Positions 36,953 through 47,236 of a stretch of 64,000 bases of DNA are shown in pieces. This stretch comes from Pseudoalteromonas luteoviolacea S2607. GTDB lineage: Bacteria; Pseudomonadota; Gammaproteobacteria; Enterobacterales; Alteromonadaceae. Made by a program: the position numbers and the translations under genes. The stretch is taken from the NCBI RefSeq assembly GCF_001625575.1, contig NZ_AUXV01000008.1, forward strand, positions 1-64,000. Direction: 5' to 3'. The notes beneath the pieces are model-generated. The model ran no database searches, was not told where the DNA came from, and saw only the letters and a program-made list of their open reading frames with translations. Numbering within the stretch: the first letter of the stretch is position 1; the number at the start of each line of letters is the position of its first letter.

Positions 36953-36966
36953 TGACACCGGTGTCA
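36953..36966. promoter_or_regulatory. LacI-type operator upstream of glk
   Basis: A perfect 14-bp palindrome, TGACACCGGTGTCA, in the 282-base region between the divergent LacI gene and glk. The same sequence occurs twice before edd. The central CG and 14-bp symmetry are typical of LacI-family operators. It contains TTGACA, so it may overlap a -35 box, giving repression by occlusion. Confidence 0.8.
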
Positions 36967-37137
36967 TAATGTCACTGTTTTATCATTTTGTTGTCAAAAC
37001 ATATTTGGCTGCCCTAATTTCAGGGCAGCATTTTTTCAGCCAGCGTGCAAAGTTTCGGCTGAGTATTAATTTGGATAATTAGCAGGGGTAACCCTGAAAA
37101 GGTGGTTGGAACACCACTACAACAGAGAAAAAACAAC

Positions 37138-38154
37138 ATGAGCCAGACAACACTTAAAAGTTTAAATGGTCATGACCGTGCGTTCGAACCAATCATCGTT
37201 GCTGATATTGGTGGGACTAATGCGCGATTTGCTGTCGTGACAGAATTTAATTTAGACACAAACCAGTTCGCTATAGACCATCAATTCACTTTCCCTAGTG
37301 CGGAATTTCAGTCCTTTGAATCTGCCCTTGCTGCATTTCTTGCAACTTTAACTATTAAAAAGCCTTCCAGAGCATGTTTTGCTGTTGCAGGACCGATAAA
37401 GGGTCAACACGTTTACTTGACCAATTTAGGCTGGAATTTTAATACGCAAGATATCAAAAAACATTTCGATTTCAATGAATTATCCGTAATCAATGATTTC
37501 GCCGCATTTGCTTATGCAGCGCCGCATCTAAGTAAAGATGACAATATTCAAATTAAAACCGGTCAAGCAGATCCGAATGCCAATATTGCTGTGTTGGGAC
37601 CTGGCACAGGTTTTGGCGCGGCATGTCATGTCAAAGATATTCATGGCAGTGCGGTAATGAGTTGCGAAGCCGGGCACATTAGCCTTGCAGCGGTCACTGA
37701 ACTAGATAGACAACTATTGCAAGTACTTAAAGAGAGTACACAGCATGTTTCAGTTGAAACGGTATTCTCAGGACCTGGTCTGGCGAGACTTTATAAGGCA
37801 ATGGCACAAGTAAAAGGAGTGCCTGCCGAAGATTTAAATGCAGCACAAATCAGCGCAAAAGCGCATGAATGTGATGTATGCGACGCAACACTTAATCAGT
37901 TTTGTGACTGGATAGGCAGTGTTGCAGGAGATATCGCGTTAACCTTTGGGGCGTTGGGTGGCGTATTTATTGGCGGAGGGATCTTGCCTCGCATGACTGA
38001 ACGACTTATTTCTAGTCGATTTGTTGAAAGGTTTACGGAAAAGGGGATAATGTCTCAGTACGCTGGGCAAATTCCAGTGACGTTGGTCGTGCAGGACAAT
38101 ATTCCTCTGATTGGTGCTGCGGCGTGTTTACATGACCGAGACCAGTTTTCGTAA
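37138..38154 (+). CDS. glk: Glucokinase
   Basis: A 338-residue ROK-unrelated (bacterial Glk type) glucokinase that phosphorylates glucose at C6. Features: VADIGGTNARFAV (phosphate-binding), NDFAAFAYAAPHL with the catalytic Asp, GPGTGFGAA (phosphate 2), CEAGHISLA, and GGVFIGGGILPR. Length close to E. coli Glk (321). The ATG at 37138 is used because upstream in-frame codons read as leader. The LacI gene follows 12 bases later, so the two are co-transcribed. Supplies glucose-6-phosphate to the Entner-Doudoroff genes downstream. Confidence 0.95.
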   Translation: MSQTTLKSLNGHDRAFEPIIVADIGGTNARFAVVTEFNLDTNQFAIDHQFTFPSAEFQSFESALAAFLATLTIKKPSRACFAVAGPIKGQHVYLTNLGWNFNTQDIKKHFDFNELSVINDFAAFAYAAPHLSKDDNIQIKTGQADPNANIAVLGPGTGFGAACHVKDIHGSAVMSCEAGHISLAAVTELDRQLLQVLKESTQHVSVETVFSGPGLARLYKAMAQVKGVPAEDLNAAQISAKAHECDVCDATLNQFCDWIGSVAGDIALTFGALGGVFIGGGILPRMTERLISSRFVERFTEKGIMSQYAGQIPVTLVVQDNIPLIGAAACLHDRDQFS

Positions 38155-38166
38155 ATTGGAATAAAT

Positions 38167-39177
38167 ATGAAGAAAGTTACCATAAACAGTGTTGCTGAGT
38201 ATGCGGGAGTGTCTAAAAAGACCGTATCTCGCGTGCTAAATAATGAACCTAATGTCAGTCCCGCAACGCGTGAAAAGGTGCTCAAAGTATTCAAAGAGCT
38301 AGATTACAAACCTAATCCAATTGCAAGGGGACTTGCCCGTAATAAGAGCTTTATCATTGGCTGCCTATATGACAACCCGAGTAAAAGCTACATAACACGT
38401 GTACAAAGCGGCGCTTTGGAGGCGTGTCATAAGTTCAATTATAATTTGCTGATCCACCCTTGTGAGCTAAGGGGAACTGAATTGATAGAGAATGTTGGGC
38501 AATTACTGACAACCTCTAGACTCGATGGATTAGTATTAACGCCTCCGTTTTCAGACTCTCAAGAACTCATTGATTACTTGAAAACGCAAGACATTCCTTA
38601 CGCGCGGGTTGCTTCTGCTATTCAAGATGACTCTTCCATTTCTGTCAGAAGTAATGATGAGCAAGGGGCGTTTGAGCTAACTGAGCATTTGATTTCACTA
38701 GGGCACAAAGAAATTGCTTTTATTAAAGGGCACCCTGATCACAGTGCGACGGAAAAGCGATTCAGTGGCTATCGAAATGCACTCTCAAAACATGGTATCG
38801 ATTTCAATTCTCATTTAGTGGCAGAAGGTAATTTCAGTTACCATTCTGGTGCTGACAGCGCTAAAGAGATCCTAGATTTGGATCCAATGCCAACAGCCGT
38901 TTTTGCGTCTAATGACTACATGGCTGCGGCGGTGTTAAAACTTGCCACGCAAAGGCAGCTCAAAGTGCCGGAAGATATTTCAATTGCCGGGTTTGATAAT
39001 GCGCCAATTGCCCGTCATATATGGCCAGGGTTGACTACAATTGCGCAACCTGTGGAAGAAATGACACGACAGGCTGTAGAGCAATTGATAATGCAAATAT
39101 CTGATCCTTCAACAGAAGTTTATCAAAAAGTACTAGAAGCAAAACTTATTACACGCGAGTCTACAGCGTCGCGTTAA
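38167..39177 (+). CDS. LacI-family regulator of the glucose / Entner-Doudoroff locus
   Basis: A 336-residue LacI-type regulator with helix-turn-helix TINSVAEYAGVSKKTVSRVL, hinge PNPIARGLARNKS and a sugar-binding-type effector domain ending in TRESTAS. It lies between glk and the edd operon, immediately after glk, and is followed by a strong terminator. Its context makes it the better candidate for the three identical palindromes; local, probably autoregulated control is inferred. Confidence 0.92.
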   Translation: MKKVTINSVAEYAGVSKKTVSRVLNNEPNVSPATREKVLKVFKELDYKPNPIARGLARNKSFIIGCLYDNPSKSYITRVQSGALEACHKFNYNLLIHPCELRGTELIENVGQLLTTSRLDGLVLTPPFSDSQELIDYLKTQDIPYARVASAIQDDSSISVRSNDEQGAFELTEHLISLGHKEIAFIKGHPDHSATEKRFSGYRNALSKHGIDFNSHLVAEGNFSYHSGADSAKEILDLDPMPTAVFASNDYMAAAVLKLATQRQLKVPEDISIAGFDNAPIARHIWPGLTTIAQPVEEMTRQAVEQLIMQISDPSTEVYQKVLEAKLITRESTASR

Positions 39178-39205
39178 TTACGTTATTTTTACATTTACTT
39201 GCCCA

Positions 39206-39235
39206 AAGCCCAATCCTAGCGATTGGGCTTTTTTT
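39206..39235 (+). terminator. Rho-independent terminator after the LacI gene
   Basis: A perfect 10-bp stem (AAGCCCAATC at 39206-39215 with GATTGGGCTT at 39221-39230), 5-nt loop, followed by a run of T to 39235. It separates the glk-LacI transcript from the edd-eda-gap transcript. Confidence 0.9.
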
Positions 39236-39287
39236 GTCCATAATTTAGATATACGCGTTATTTAATTTAATTTTCATATTCAACTGT

Positions 39288-39301
39288 TGACACCGGTGTC
39301 A
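39288..39301. promoter_or_regulatory. LacI-type operator 1 upstream of edd
   Basis: TGACACCGGTGTCA, identical to the site before glk. It overlaps a TTGACA (39287-39292) with GTTAAT 18 bases downstream (39311-39316), a plausible -35/-10 pair, so a bound repressor would block the promoter. Confidence 0.8.
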
Positions 39302-39320
39302 GGAATGTGAGTTAATACAG

Positions 39321-39334
39321 TGACACCGGTGTCA
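39321..39334. promoter_or_regulatory. LacI-type operator 2 upstream of edd
   Basis: Second perfect TGACACCGGTGTCA, 33 bp from the first, about three helical turns, so two repressor dimers would lie on nearly the same face of the DNA. It falls around the predicted transcription start. Confidence 0.8.
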
Positions 39335-39446
39335 GGTTGAGGTGAGAGACAACCTGATAGCGTACCTTTGAACGGGTAAATCAAAGCAGCTCAGTACATA
39401 TAGGTGTGCTGAGCCTTTTTCCTCTAAACATGCAGAGAGGCAGATT

Positions 39447-41300
39447 ATGTTGCATCCTCGAATTCAAGAAGTTACTGAAAGAGTTGTGAAACGCAGCCAA
39501 CAGACTCGAAGTGCCTACCTAAAGCGTATTCAAGAAGCAAAAAAACAAACGCGCGTTAGAGCTGGGTTAGGTTGTGGTAACTTAGCACACGTAATGGCTG
39601 CGTGTTCAAGCAGTGACAAAGCAAGGCTAAAGGCGGATGATCAACCAAACCTTGCGATCATTAACTCATATAATGACATGCTCTCTGCTCATGTTCCGTA
39701 TATCGAATACCCAGACTTAATTAAAAAGATAGCTACCCAGTACGATGCGACAGCTCAGGTTGCAGGTGGCGTGCCGGCAATGTGTGATGGCGTTACACAG
39801 GGCCGTGACGGTATGGAGCTATCTTTGTTTTCTCGCGATGTGATCGCGATGTCGACTGCTGTTGCATTATCTCATGATGTTTTTGACGGTGTGTTTTGCT
39901 TGGGCGTGTGCGACAAAATTGTACCGGGATTACTGATTGGCTCACTGTCTTTTGGTCATTTACCAATTTTCTTCTTACCAGCTGGTCCAATGGAGTCTGG
40001 TATTCCTAACAAAGAGAAAGCGCGTGTTAGACAAAGCTTTGCACAAGGTCTAGTCAGTCGCGAAGAGCTTTTAGAAGCTGAGAGTGCCTCATACCATAGT
40101 GCAGGTACATGTACTTTTTATGGTACAGCGAATTCAAATCAAATGTTGATGGAAATTATGGGATTACACCTTCCGGGTAGCTCGTTCATCAATCCATATA
40201 CTGAGTTGCGAGACGGACTAACGGCAAGTGCCGTTAAAATGATGCTTGAGCAACTTATCAATACTAAGACAGCAAACCCAATTGGTGAAGTGGTCAGCGA
40301 AAAAACGGTAATTAACGGCTTAGTTGGCTTACTAGCAACCGGTGGTTCTACAAACCATGCAATTCATTTAGTCGCGATGGCCAAGGCCGCGGGCGTTCAA
40401 ATTACTTGGAAAGACATGGCGGAACTATCAGAGGTTGTTCCATTGTTAACACGCATCTATCCAAATGGTTCGGCTGATGTAAATCACTTCCAAGCAGCTG
40501 GTGGTATGGGCTTCTTAATGCGTGAGCTGCGTGATGCTGGCTTCCTACACAATGATGTCAAAACGATTGTGGGTGAAGGGCTAGACGATTACACAATGGA
40601 ACCAGTGCTGGATGTTGATACTAATGTGATCATGACAAACAGTGAAGGGCCGAGCAAAGTGAAATGGGTACCTTGTCCTGAAAACTCTTTAGATGAGGAA
40701 GTATTGAGGCCTGTTTCGAATCCGTTCAGCAAGCAGGGTGGACTGCAGCTATTAACCGGTAATCTAGGAAAAGCTGTTATTAAAGTATCGGCGGTTGATG
40801 AAAAGCATCAATTTGTGTCTGCACCTGCAAAAGTATTTAGTTCGCAAGCTGCGCTTCAGGATGCTTTTGCCAATGGCGAATTAAATCAAGATTTTATAGC
40901 CGTAATCAAAGAGCAAGGGCCCAAAGCTAAAGGCATGCCTGAGCTTCATAAACTGACGCCGGTTATGGCGACGCTACAAGATCAAGGCTACAAGGTAGCG
41001 ATTGTAACCGACGGTCGTATGTCTGGTGCATCAGGTAAAGTTCCAGCTGCGATTCATCTTGCGCCTGAGGCAGTTGAGGGTGGAGTCATTGCTAAAATTC
41101 GTGAAGGTGACTTAGTAACACTTGACGCGCCAAACGGAGACCTAGTTCTGCACGTTTCTGACGAAGAGCTAGCAACGCGCGAGTTAGAGCTGACTCAGCC
41201 TGAATTTACATTTGGCACAGGTCGTGAGCTATTTACAGGTTTTAGAAACATGGTAAGCAGCGCAGATATGGGCGCAAGCGCCTTTGGTATCGACGATTAA
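39447..41300 (+). CDS. edd: Phosphogluconate dehydratase
   Basis: A 617-residue IlvD/Edd-family Fe-S dehydratase that converts 6-phosphogluconate to 2-keto-3-deoxy-6-phosphogluconate, the first Entner-Doudoroff step. Markers: [30 protein letters not shown] and [13 protein letters not shown] with cluster Cys, [17 protein letters not shown] with the third Cys, [13 protein letters not shown], and [13 protein letters not shown]. Usual length about 605. The leader of 112 bases after the second operator ends in GAGAGG before the ATG. First gene of edd-eda-gap. Confidence 0.97.
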   Translation: MLHPRIQEVTERVVKRSQQTRSAYLKRIQEAKKQTRVRAGLGCGNLAHVMAACSSSDKARLKADDQPNLAIINSYNDMLSAHVPYIEYPDLIKKIATQYDATAQVAGGVPAMCDGVTQGRDGMELSLFSRDVIAMSTAVALSHDVFDGVFCLGVCDKIVPGLLIGSLSFGHLPIFFLPAGPMESGIPNKEKARVRQSFAQGLVSREELLEAESASYHSAGTCTFYGTANSNQMLMEIMGLHLPGSSFINPYTELRDGLTASAVKMMLEQLINTKTANPIGEVVSEKTVINGLVGLLATGGSTNHAIHLVAMAKAAGVQITWKDMAELSEVVPLLTRIYPNGSADVNHFQAAGGMGFLMRELRDAGFLHNDVKTIVGEGLDDYTMEPVLDVDTNVIMTNSEGPSKVKWVPCPENSLDEEVLRPVSNPFSKQGGLQLLTGNLGKAVIKVSAVDEKHQFVSAPAKVFSSQAALQDAFANGELNQDFIAVIKEQGPKAKGMPELHKLTPVMATLQDQGYKVAIVTDGRMSGASGKVPAAIHLAPEAVEGGVIAKIREGDLVTLDAPNGDLVLHVSDEELATRELELTQPEFTFGTGRELFTGFRNMVSSADMGASAFGIDD

Positions 41301-41322
41301 CATCATTGGGAATGGGGTAATT

Positions 41323-41943
41323 ATGAGAATACAGGAAATTTTATCGGCAGCACCAGTGGTACCTGTCATTGTTATCGAAGAGCTTGAAGATGCAATTCCA
41401 CTAGCAAAAGCTCTGTATAACGGCGGACTTCGCGCACTTGAAGTGACACTTAGAACGCCTGTAGCAGCAGAAGCAGTAAAACAAATCAAAGAAGCACTGC
41501 CAGAAGCTTATGTGGGTACTGGCACAGTAGTCGATAAAGCATCTTTTGAAGCGTCGGTTAACGCTGGTGCTGATTTTATGGTAAGTCCGGGTGTGAGCTC
41601 TGAGCTTTTAGAACTTGCTAAAAGCACAGATATTCCGTTTCTGCCAGGTGCCGCAACGCCTAGCGAAGCGATGGAACTCGCGGCTCATGGGTTCAAGTTT
41701 TTGAAGTTTTTCCCTGCAGAAGCTGCAGGTGGTGCGCCAATGTTGAAGTCTATTGGCGGACCTCTTCCACAAGTGACATTTTGTCCGACTGGTGGGATCT
41801 CACTAGAAAGTGCGCCTAAGTATTTGGCGCTAAAAAATGTAATTTGCGTTGGTGGTACTTGGATGCTGGATAAAGCGCTAATTGCAAACAAAGATTGGCA
41901 AGCCATCGAAGCGCTTGCGAAACAAGCAAGTGAAGTTAAATAA
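41323..41943 (+). CDS. eda: 2-keto-3-deoxy-6-phosphogluconate aldolase
   Basis: A 206-residue class I aldolase that splits KDPG into pyruvate and glyceraldehyde-3-phosphate. The TIM-barrel signatures are GLRALEVTLRTP (catalytic Glu), VGTGTV, FMVSPG, FLPGAATPSEAM and FKFLKFFPAEAAGG with the Schiff-base Lys. Close in length to E. coli Eda (213). The ATG at 41323 has GGGG upstream and lies 22 bases after edd. The gap gene follows 16 bases later. Confidence 0.97.
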   Translation: MRIQEILSAAPVVPVIVIEELEDAIPLAKALYNGGLRALEVTLRTPVAAEAVKQIKEALPEAYVGTGTVVDKASFEASVNAGADFMVSPGVSSELLELAKSTDIPFLPGAATPSEAMELAAHGFKFLKFFPAEAAGGAPMLKSIGGPLPQVTFCPTGGISLESAPKYLALKNVICVGGTWMLDKALIANKDWQAIEALAKQASEVK

Positions 41944-41959
41944 TTAGGGGAATGTAATC

Positions 41960-42964
41960 ATGATTAACATCGCAATTAATGGCTATGGCCGCATCGGTCG
42001 CAACGTATTACGCGCACTTTACGAATCAGGTCAAAATGAACAAATTAAAATTGTTGCAATTAACGACTTGGCTCCAGCTGAAACTAATGCTCACTTAACG
42101 CAGTTTGACTCTGTTCACGGTCGTTTTAATGAAAAGCTTACTTTGGCTGGCAATACACTGGTTATTGGCAACGATGAGATTACATTAACGCAAGAGCGTG
42201 ATCCGGCAAACCTTCCTTGGAAAGCGCTGAATGTAGATATCGTACTAGAGTGTACAGGTATTTTTACTTCACGCGACGCAGCAGCTAAGCATATTGAAGC
42301 AGGTGCAAAGAAAGTTATCGTTTCAGCACCAGGCACTGACTTAGATGCAACCGTGGTTCACGGTGTTAATAGCGAAGTGTTGAATGCTGACAGCAACATC
42401 ATTTCTAACGCTTCATGCACAACGAACTGTTTAGCACCAGTTGCTAAAGCGCTGAATGACGTGGTGGGTATTGAACAGGGTAGTATGACGACCATTCATG
42501 CGTTTACTAACGACCAAAACCTATGTGATGTTTATCACAAAGACCTGTATCGTGCACGTAGCGCGACTCAGTCAATGATCCCGACTAAAACAGGTGCTGC
42601 AAAAGCTGTTGGTTTAGTGCTACCTGAGCTTGCTGGTAAACTTGATGGTATGGCTGTACGCGTGCCTACTGTAAACGTTTCTCTTGTTGATTTAACCTTT
42701 GTTGCTAAGCGTGAAACTACTGCTGAAGAAGTGAACGAAATTGTAAAAGCAGCAGCCGAAGGTGCGATGGCAGGTGTATTGGAATACAACACGCTGCCGC
42801 TGGTGTCTATTGATTTTAACCATAACCCTGCATCTTCTGTGTTTGATGCAACACAGACAAAGGTTGAAGGAAAGCTGGTTAAAGTGATGGCTTGGTATGA
42901 CAATGAGTGGGGTTTCTCAAACAGAATGTTAGACCAAGTTAAAGCACTGGGTGCATTCTTATAA
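41960..42964 (+). CDS. gap: Glyceraldehyde-3-phosphate dehydrogenase (type I)
   Basis: A 334-residue NAD-type GAPDH. NAD-binding [15 protein letters not shown] is at the N-terminus, the catalytic Cys in [12 protein letters not shown], the His region [13 protein letters not shown], and [26 protein letters not shown] follows. It consumes the glyceraldehyde-3-phosphate released by Eda, and the operon thus links Entner-Doudoroff to lower glycolysis. [10 protein letters not shown] rather than Epd-type TIHSAMHDQQ argues for GAPDH and not erythrose-4-phosphate dehydrogenase. A strong terminator follows. Confidence 0.95.
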   Translation: MINIAINGYGRIGRNVLRALYESGQNEQIKIVAINDLAPAETNAHLTQFDSVHGRFNEKLTLAGNTLVIGNDEITLTQERDPANLPWKALNVDIVLECTGIFTSRDAAAKHIEAGAKKVIVSAPGTDLDATVVHGVNSEVLNADSNIISNASCTTNCLAPVAKALNDVVGIEQGSMTTIHAFTNDQNLCDVYHKDLYRARSATQSMIPTKTGAAKAVGLVLPELAGKLDGMAVRVPTVNVSLVDLTFVAKRETTAEEVNEIVKAAAEGAMAGVLEYNTLPLVSIDFNHNPASSVFDATQTKVEGKLVKVMAWYDNEWGFSNRMLDQVKALGAFL

Positions 42965-42986
42965 TTGAATGAATTTTGTGATAAAG

Positions 42987-43008
42987 CCCCGCGTTAGCGG
43001 GGTTTTTT
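42987..43008 (+). terminator. Rho-independent terminator of the edd-eda-gap operon
   Basis: Stem CCCCGC (42987-42992) and GCGGGG (42997-43002) with loop GTTA, followed by TTTTTT. A textbook intrinsic terminator 22 bases after the gap stop. Confidence 0.95.
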
Positions 43009-43177
43009 GTTTTTACACTGTTGTAATATACGAATTTGTAGTGGATGCTTTTTTGGCTCTGAGCACTCAGTTTGATTCTTGAGCAAAGACTTTGCAGTCA
43101 CCTTAGAAAAGGTACAACTTGGTCGAAAACCTATCATCAATTGGTATAAGTCACTTGAGAATCCATGCACAATATGA

Positions 43178-43873
<696 letters not shown>

Positions 43874-43901
43874 TTGCTGAAAATGCATTTTAACAATAAA
43901 G

Positions 43902-43924
43902 CCCAGCTTCATGCTGGGTTTTTT
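43902..43924 (+). terminator. Rho-independent terminator of adk
   Basis: CCCAGC (43902-43907) pairs with GCTGGG (43913-43918) over a 5-nt loop, followed by TTTTTT, 28 bases after the adk stop. Confidence 0.92.
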
Positions 43925-43930
43925 AATGCG

Positions 43931-43954
43931 AAAAAATGCGCCTAAATAAGGCGC
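43931..43954 (-). terminator. Rho-independent terminator of the EAL gene
   Basis: GCGCCT (43938-43943) and AGGCGC (43949-43954) form a 6-bp stem with a 5-nt loop; read on the minus strand it is followed by ATTTTTTCGC. It would end transcripts of the minus-strand gene stopping at 44031. Confidence 0.7.
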
Positions 43955-44030
43955 CAAGTAATCAGGGGTAATTCAAATGCCAAACTAATTAATTTGGACG
44001 GTGCTATTAAATACTATTATTGTGACCAAA

Positions 44031-46331
44031 TTATGACAATGTGGCTGTGCCAATTTCGGGTTTTGCGTTTGCTTTGACCAATTCTTCAGCGGGACAGGGT
44101 TTGCTGAACCAATAACCCTGAAACTCTTTAATTCCTAACTCATTTAACATTTTGAAGTCACTATAAGTTTCGACACCTTCTGCCAGTAATGCGATTTGCA
44201 TGTTGTCGCAAATCGTAATTAAGCCCAGCAGTAACGCTTGTTGTTTCTTTGCATCAGTGATATCTGTCAGTAAGCTTCTGTCTAGCTTGAGTCTTTTTAT
44301 AGGGCACTCTAATACACGGGCGATGTTAGAATATCCGGTTCCAAAGTCATCAATACTTAAAACAAACCCAAGTGCCTCGAGCTTTTCCATCGTCTGATTG
44401 TGGTCATCTGCAAAGCTATATTCCGTGAGTTCAAGCTCTATTGATTCGGGAGAAATACCATATGACTGAGTAATTCTCTGAATGTCACTAACAAACTCAG
44501 GGTCTGCGATATCTCGAGAGCTAATATTGATGGCGATAGGGACATCAATGTAGGTGTTCTTTGTTAAAAACTCGCATACCATGGTGAGCATACTGCGAGT
44601 AACGTTACTCACTAGTCCAAATTCCTCGGCAATAGGAATGAATTGTGACGGAGGCACCCAGCCTAAGAGGTTACTGCGCCATCTAGCCAAAGACTCGTAA
44701 CCAATGATGTTCTTGTTCACATCATGCTTACTTTGCAAATAAAGCTTAAGTTCACCCAGCTCTATGGATTTCTCTAAAAGCAATGCCATTTCATGCCGTG
44801 CGAGTGTTTGTCTGCGAGTGAGTTGATCAAATATGGTGACCATTTGCTCTGGTGCTCTTAGCTCACAAGCTTGAAGTGCATTCTTCAGAAGCCTTTCCGC
44901 TACGTATCCATGCTCAGGGTAGGTGGCTATGCCAATTGCATACTTAGAGTGAAACTGGTGCTGGCCGAGTTTAAGCCAGAAATCTAAATTTTTATGCCAC
45001 CTGTTGGCCGTCTCACTCAGTGAACTTTGAGTCTCAACGAGTATTGCTATGCGACCAGCACCGATATAAGCAATTTGATCCAGTAGATCAGCCTCTTGTT
45101 CGACAAGTTGATTAATTCGCGCATAGAGGGTGCGGTGTTGCTCGCCATCAATCATATAATCTAGGACGTGCTTATTGAGATTGTCAGCGATAAGTAGTGC
45201 GAAAGGAATACCTCTGTCTATATGCACTTGTAACTGTTCTAGTAGCCAAGTTTTATTTGGCAAATTAGTGGTTTTGTCGAAGTACTTAGCTTGTTGGTGT
45301 GCGACATCTAAAGCGAGTAAATCGTGTTGCATTTGCTGTTGATCTGACACATCTTCCAAGTACCAAGCTTTAATCCTGTCTGAATGCTGTTCTTGTGCAG
45401 CGACTTCAATGCATCGCTCATTCACCGAAAAGGTCTTAGCAACATCCATCAATAAGTCGCTATCGGATGTAAGGTAGGTTATCTCATCATCGGTTATGCG
45501 GCTTAAGTTGAGTGGTAAGGAAGCCGTTTGAATGCCTAGTAACCTTTTTGCTTTGTCGTTTGCTTCAACAATATTAAAAGTAGGATCAACAAGAATGATG
45601 GCATTGTATGACTTTTGGAAAAACCGCTGATAAATCTGTTTTTGCGATCTCAGCAAAGTATTATTTTCGAGCATATGTTGGTTCAAGCGGTTTGCTGCGA
45701 GACTGGTTCTCCAAACCGCCAAAGGGATACAACAATTCAAAAAGAAAAACAGCAGAAGTTGAATATGCAGTGGGGCGTCCACCAACATCCGTTGGCCTTT
45801 GGGGATGAGGGAAATATCGACATTGTTTATAATGACTAAGAAAGGCAGGATATTAATGACAGCGTATAGGGTGGCTGTTTTTTTACCAATTAATATGAGA
45901 GCAATAATCGGCGTGATATACATAAATATGGAGCCAAGGTGAGAAAGCTCTACATTTGGTATATATAGGTTAATAAAAATACCAGCCAGAACGATGCTCA
46001 GTAACAGCAAATGTGCGGTAAGAAAAAATGCGCGTCTACTTAGGAAAAGTAAACCACCTAAGCTAATGGTGTAACCTGCGGTCAATGCAATCACATAGTT
46101 TAAATCATAGTCGATGGCTGCAGGTAAACTGTTAAGAAAAATGCCAAAGCATAATATTAACCCAGTGGTTAAGATAATTCTTAACGCACTTAGTCTCCAG
46201 GCTGGGACTTTAACCGTGGGTCTTTGTTCTTCTTCAAGCAAGAAAAATCGACTAAAAGTACTCAAAACTAAATATTTCGTATTATTATTTTGAACAATAC
46301 TAAGGTCTATCCGTACACAATTCAATGACAA
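44031..46331 (-). CDS. Membrane PAS / degenerate GGDEF / EAL c-di-GMP phosphodiesterase
   Basis: A protein of up to 766 residues. Five to six membrane helices (about 50-215) lead to a PAS-like region (about 235-345), a degenerate GGDEF region (about 355-500; the GGDEF site reads GAGRI) and an EAL domain (about 510-760). EAL catalytic residues are present in ESLARW, INISSRD, LELTEY, SIDDFGTGYS, LKLDRSL, LLAEGVET and QGYWFSKP, so the phosphodiesterase should work. The start is unclear: only TTG codons are available near the N-terminus (46331 or 46325), none with a good ribosome site. Confidence 0.88.
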   Translation of the reverse strand: MSLNCVRIDLSIVQNNNTKYLVLSTFSRFFLLEEEQRPTVKVPAWRLSALRIILTTGLILCFGIFLNSLPAAIDYDLNYVIALTAGYTISLGGLLFLSRRAFFLTAHLLLLSIVLAGIFINLYIPNVELSHLGSIFMYITPIIALILIGKKTATLYAVINILPFLVIINNVDISLIPKGQRMLVDAPLHIQLLLFFFLNCCIPLAVWRTSLAANRLNQHMLENNTLLRSQKQIYQRFFQKSYNAIILVDPTFNIVEANDKAKRLLGIQTASLPLNLSRITDDEITYLTSDSDLLMDVAKTFSVNERCIEVAAQEQHSDRIKAWYLEDVSDQQQMQHDLLALDVAHQQAKYFDKTTNLPNKTWLLEQLQVHIDRGIPFALLIADNLNKHVLDYMIDGEQHRTLYARINQLVEQEADLLDQIAYIGAGRIAILVETQSSLSETANRWHKNLDFWLKLGQHQFHSKYAIGIATYPEHGYVAERLLKNALQACELRAPEQMVTIFDQLTRRQTLARHEMALLLEKSIELGELKLYLQSKHDVNKNIIGYESLARWRSNLLGWVPPSQFIPIAEEFGLVSNVTRSMLTMVCEFLTKNTYIDVPIAINISSRDIADPEFVSDIQRITQSYGISPESIELELTEYSFADDHNQTMEKLEALGFVLSIDDFGTGYSNIARVLECPIKRLKLDRSLLTDITDAKKQQALLLGLITICDNMQIALLAEGVETYSDFKMLNELGIKEFQGYWFSKPCPAEELVKANAKPEIGTATLS

Positions 46332-46570
46332 ATAGCCAAAATAAAGACCTAAATCAAACTGATTGCGTTGTCATAAGATATTGCAAATAGAGGAAAAAGG
46401 CATTTGGCATCACAGTTGGTGGCTTTCTGTTCAACTGGCATAGTGATAACGTCGCTATAATGAATGAATTGCACGATTAATATCCAAAGGCGCCTTGCAG
46501 TACTGATAAATTACACAAAAGGCGTTAAGATACGGGCATATCATGCATTAGAAGAAGGCTTGAATGTAAA

Positions 46571-47203
46571 ATGAGCAAAGGGTTCATGTTGGTTTGTGAT
46601 GGTAGCAATGGAGCAGGTAAAACCACCGTAATTAAGGGCATTGAAGCCCACTTGTTATCAAAGGGGTACGAAGTTGTTTTGACACGTGAACCAGGGGGCA
46701 CAGAAATTGGTGAAAAAATCAGAGAAGTAATTTTAGATCCTTCAACGCCCCAGATGTCTGATACTACTGAGTTAATGCTTTTTGGCGCGGCACGAGCGCA
46801 GCATGTTATAGAAAAAATTAAACCTGCTCTGGCGGCTGGTAAAGTTGTGATTTCAGATAGATTTGACGCCGCTACGTTTAGCTTTCAACATTATGCGCGA
46901 GGAATCGACTTAGAGACCATTAAAACTATTAACGATCTTGCATTGGGTGGCTTTAAGCCTGATTTGAACATCATCCTAGATCTAGATCCTCAAGTAGGTT
47001 TAGAAAGAGTCCAGCAGCGTGGTGAAGGGATGGATCGGTTAGAAGTAGAAAAGCTTGATTTTCTTAGCCGGGCGAGAGATGGATATTTGGCACAAGCTGC
47101 TGCAGAGCCAGAGATTTTTGCTGTGATTGATGCAAGCTTCTCCAAAGAAGAAGTATTAAAGCGCTGTATCGAGAGCGTAGATAACTTATTAGAAAAAGTA
47201 TGA
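46571..47203 (+). CDS. tmk: Thymidylate kinase (slightly divergent)
   Basis: A 210-residue dTMP kinase. P-loop DGSNGAGKTT (usually EGxxGAGKTT), TREPGGTEIGEKIREVIL, the base-binding DRFDAATFSFQHYARGID where DRxxxSxxAYQGxGR is usual, and the LID RGEGMDRLE. Despite these changes the overall layout, length and position next to holB make the assignment safe. First gene of a tmk-holB-pilZ-tatD-phosphatase run. The pabC and mltG genes that often precede tmk in gammaproteobacteria are absent; a minus-strand EAL gene sits there instead. Confidence 0.93.
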   Translation: MSKGFMLVCDGSNGAGKTTVIKGIEAHLLSKGYEVVLTREPGGTEIGEKIREVILDPSTPQMSDTTELMLFGAARAQHVIEKIKPALAAGKVVISDRFDAATFSFQHYARGIDLETIKTINDLALGGFKPDLNIILDLDPQVGLERVQQRGEGMDRLEVEKLDFLSRARDGYLAQAAAEPEIFAVIDASFSKEEVLKRCIESVDNLLEKV

Positions 47204-47236
47204 CTTTCCGTTTTTTAGATAGGGCCGTTTAGTATT

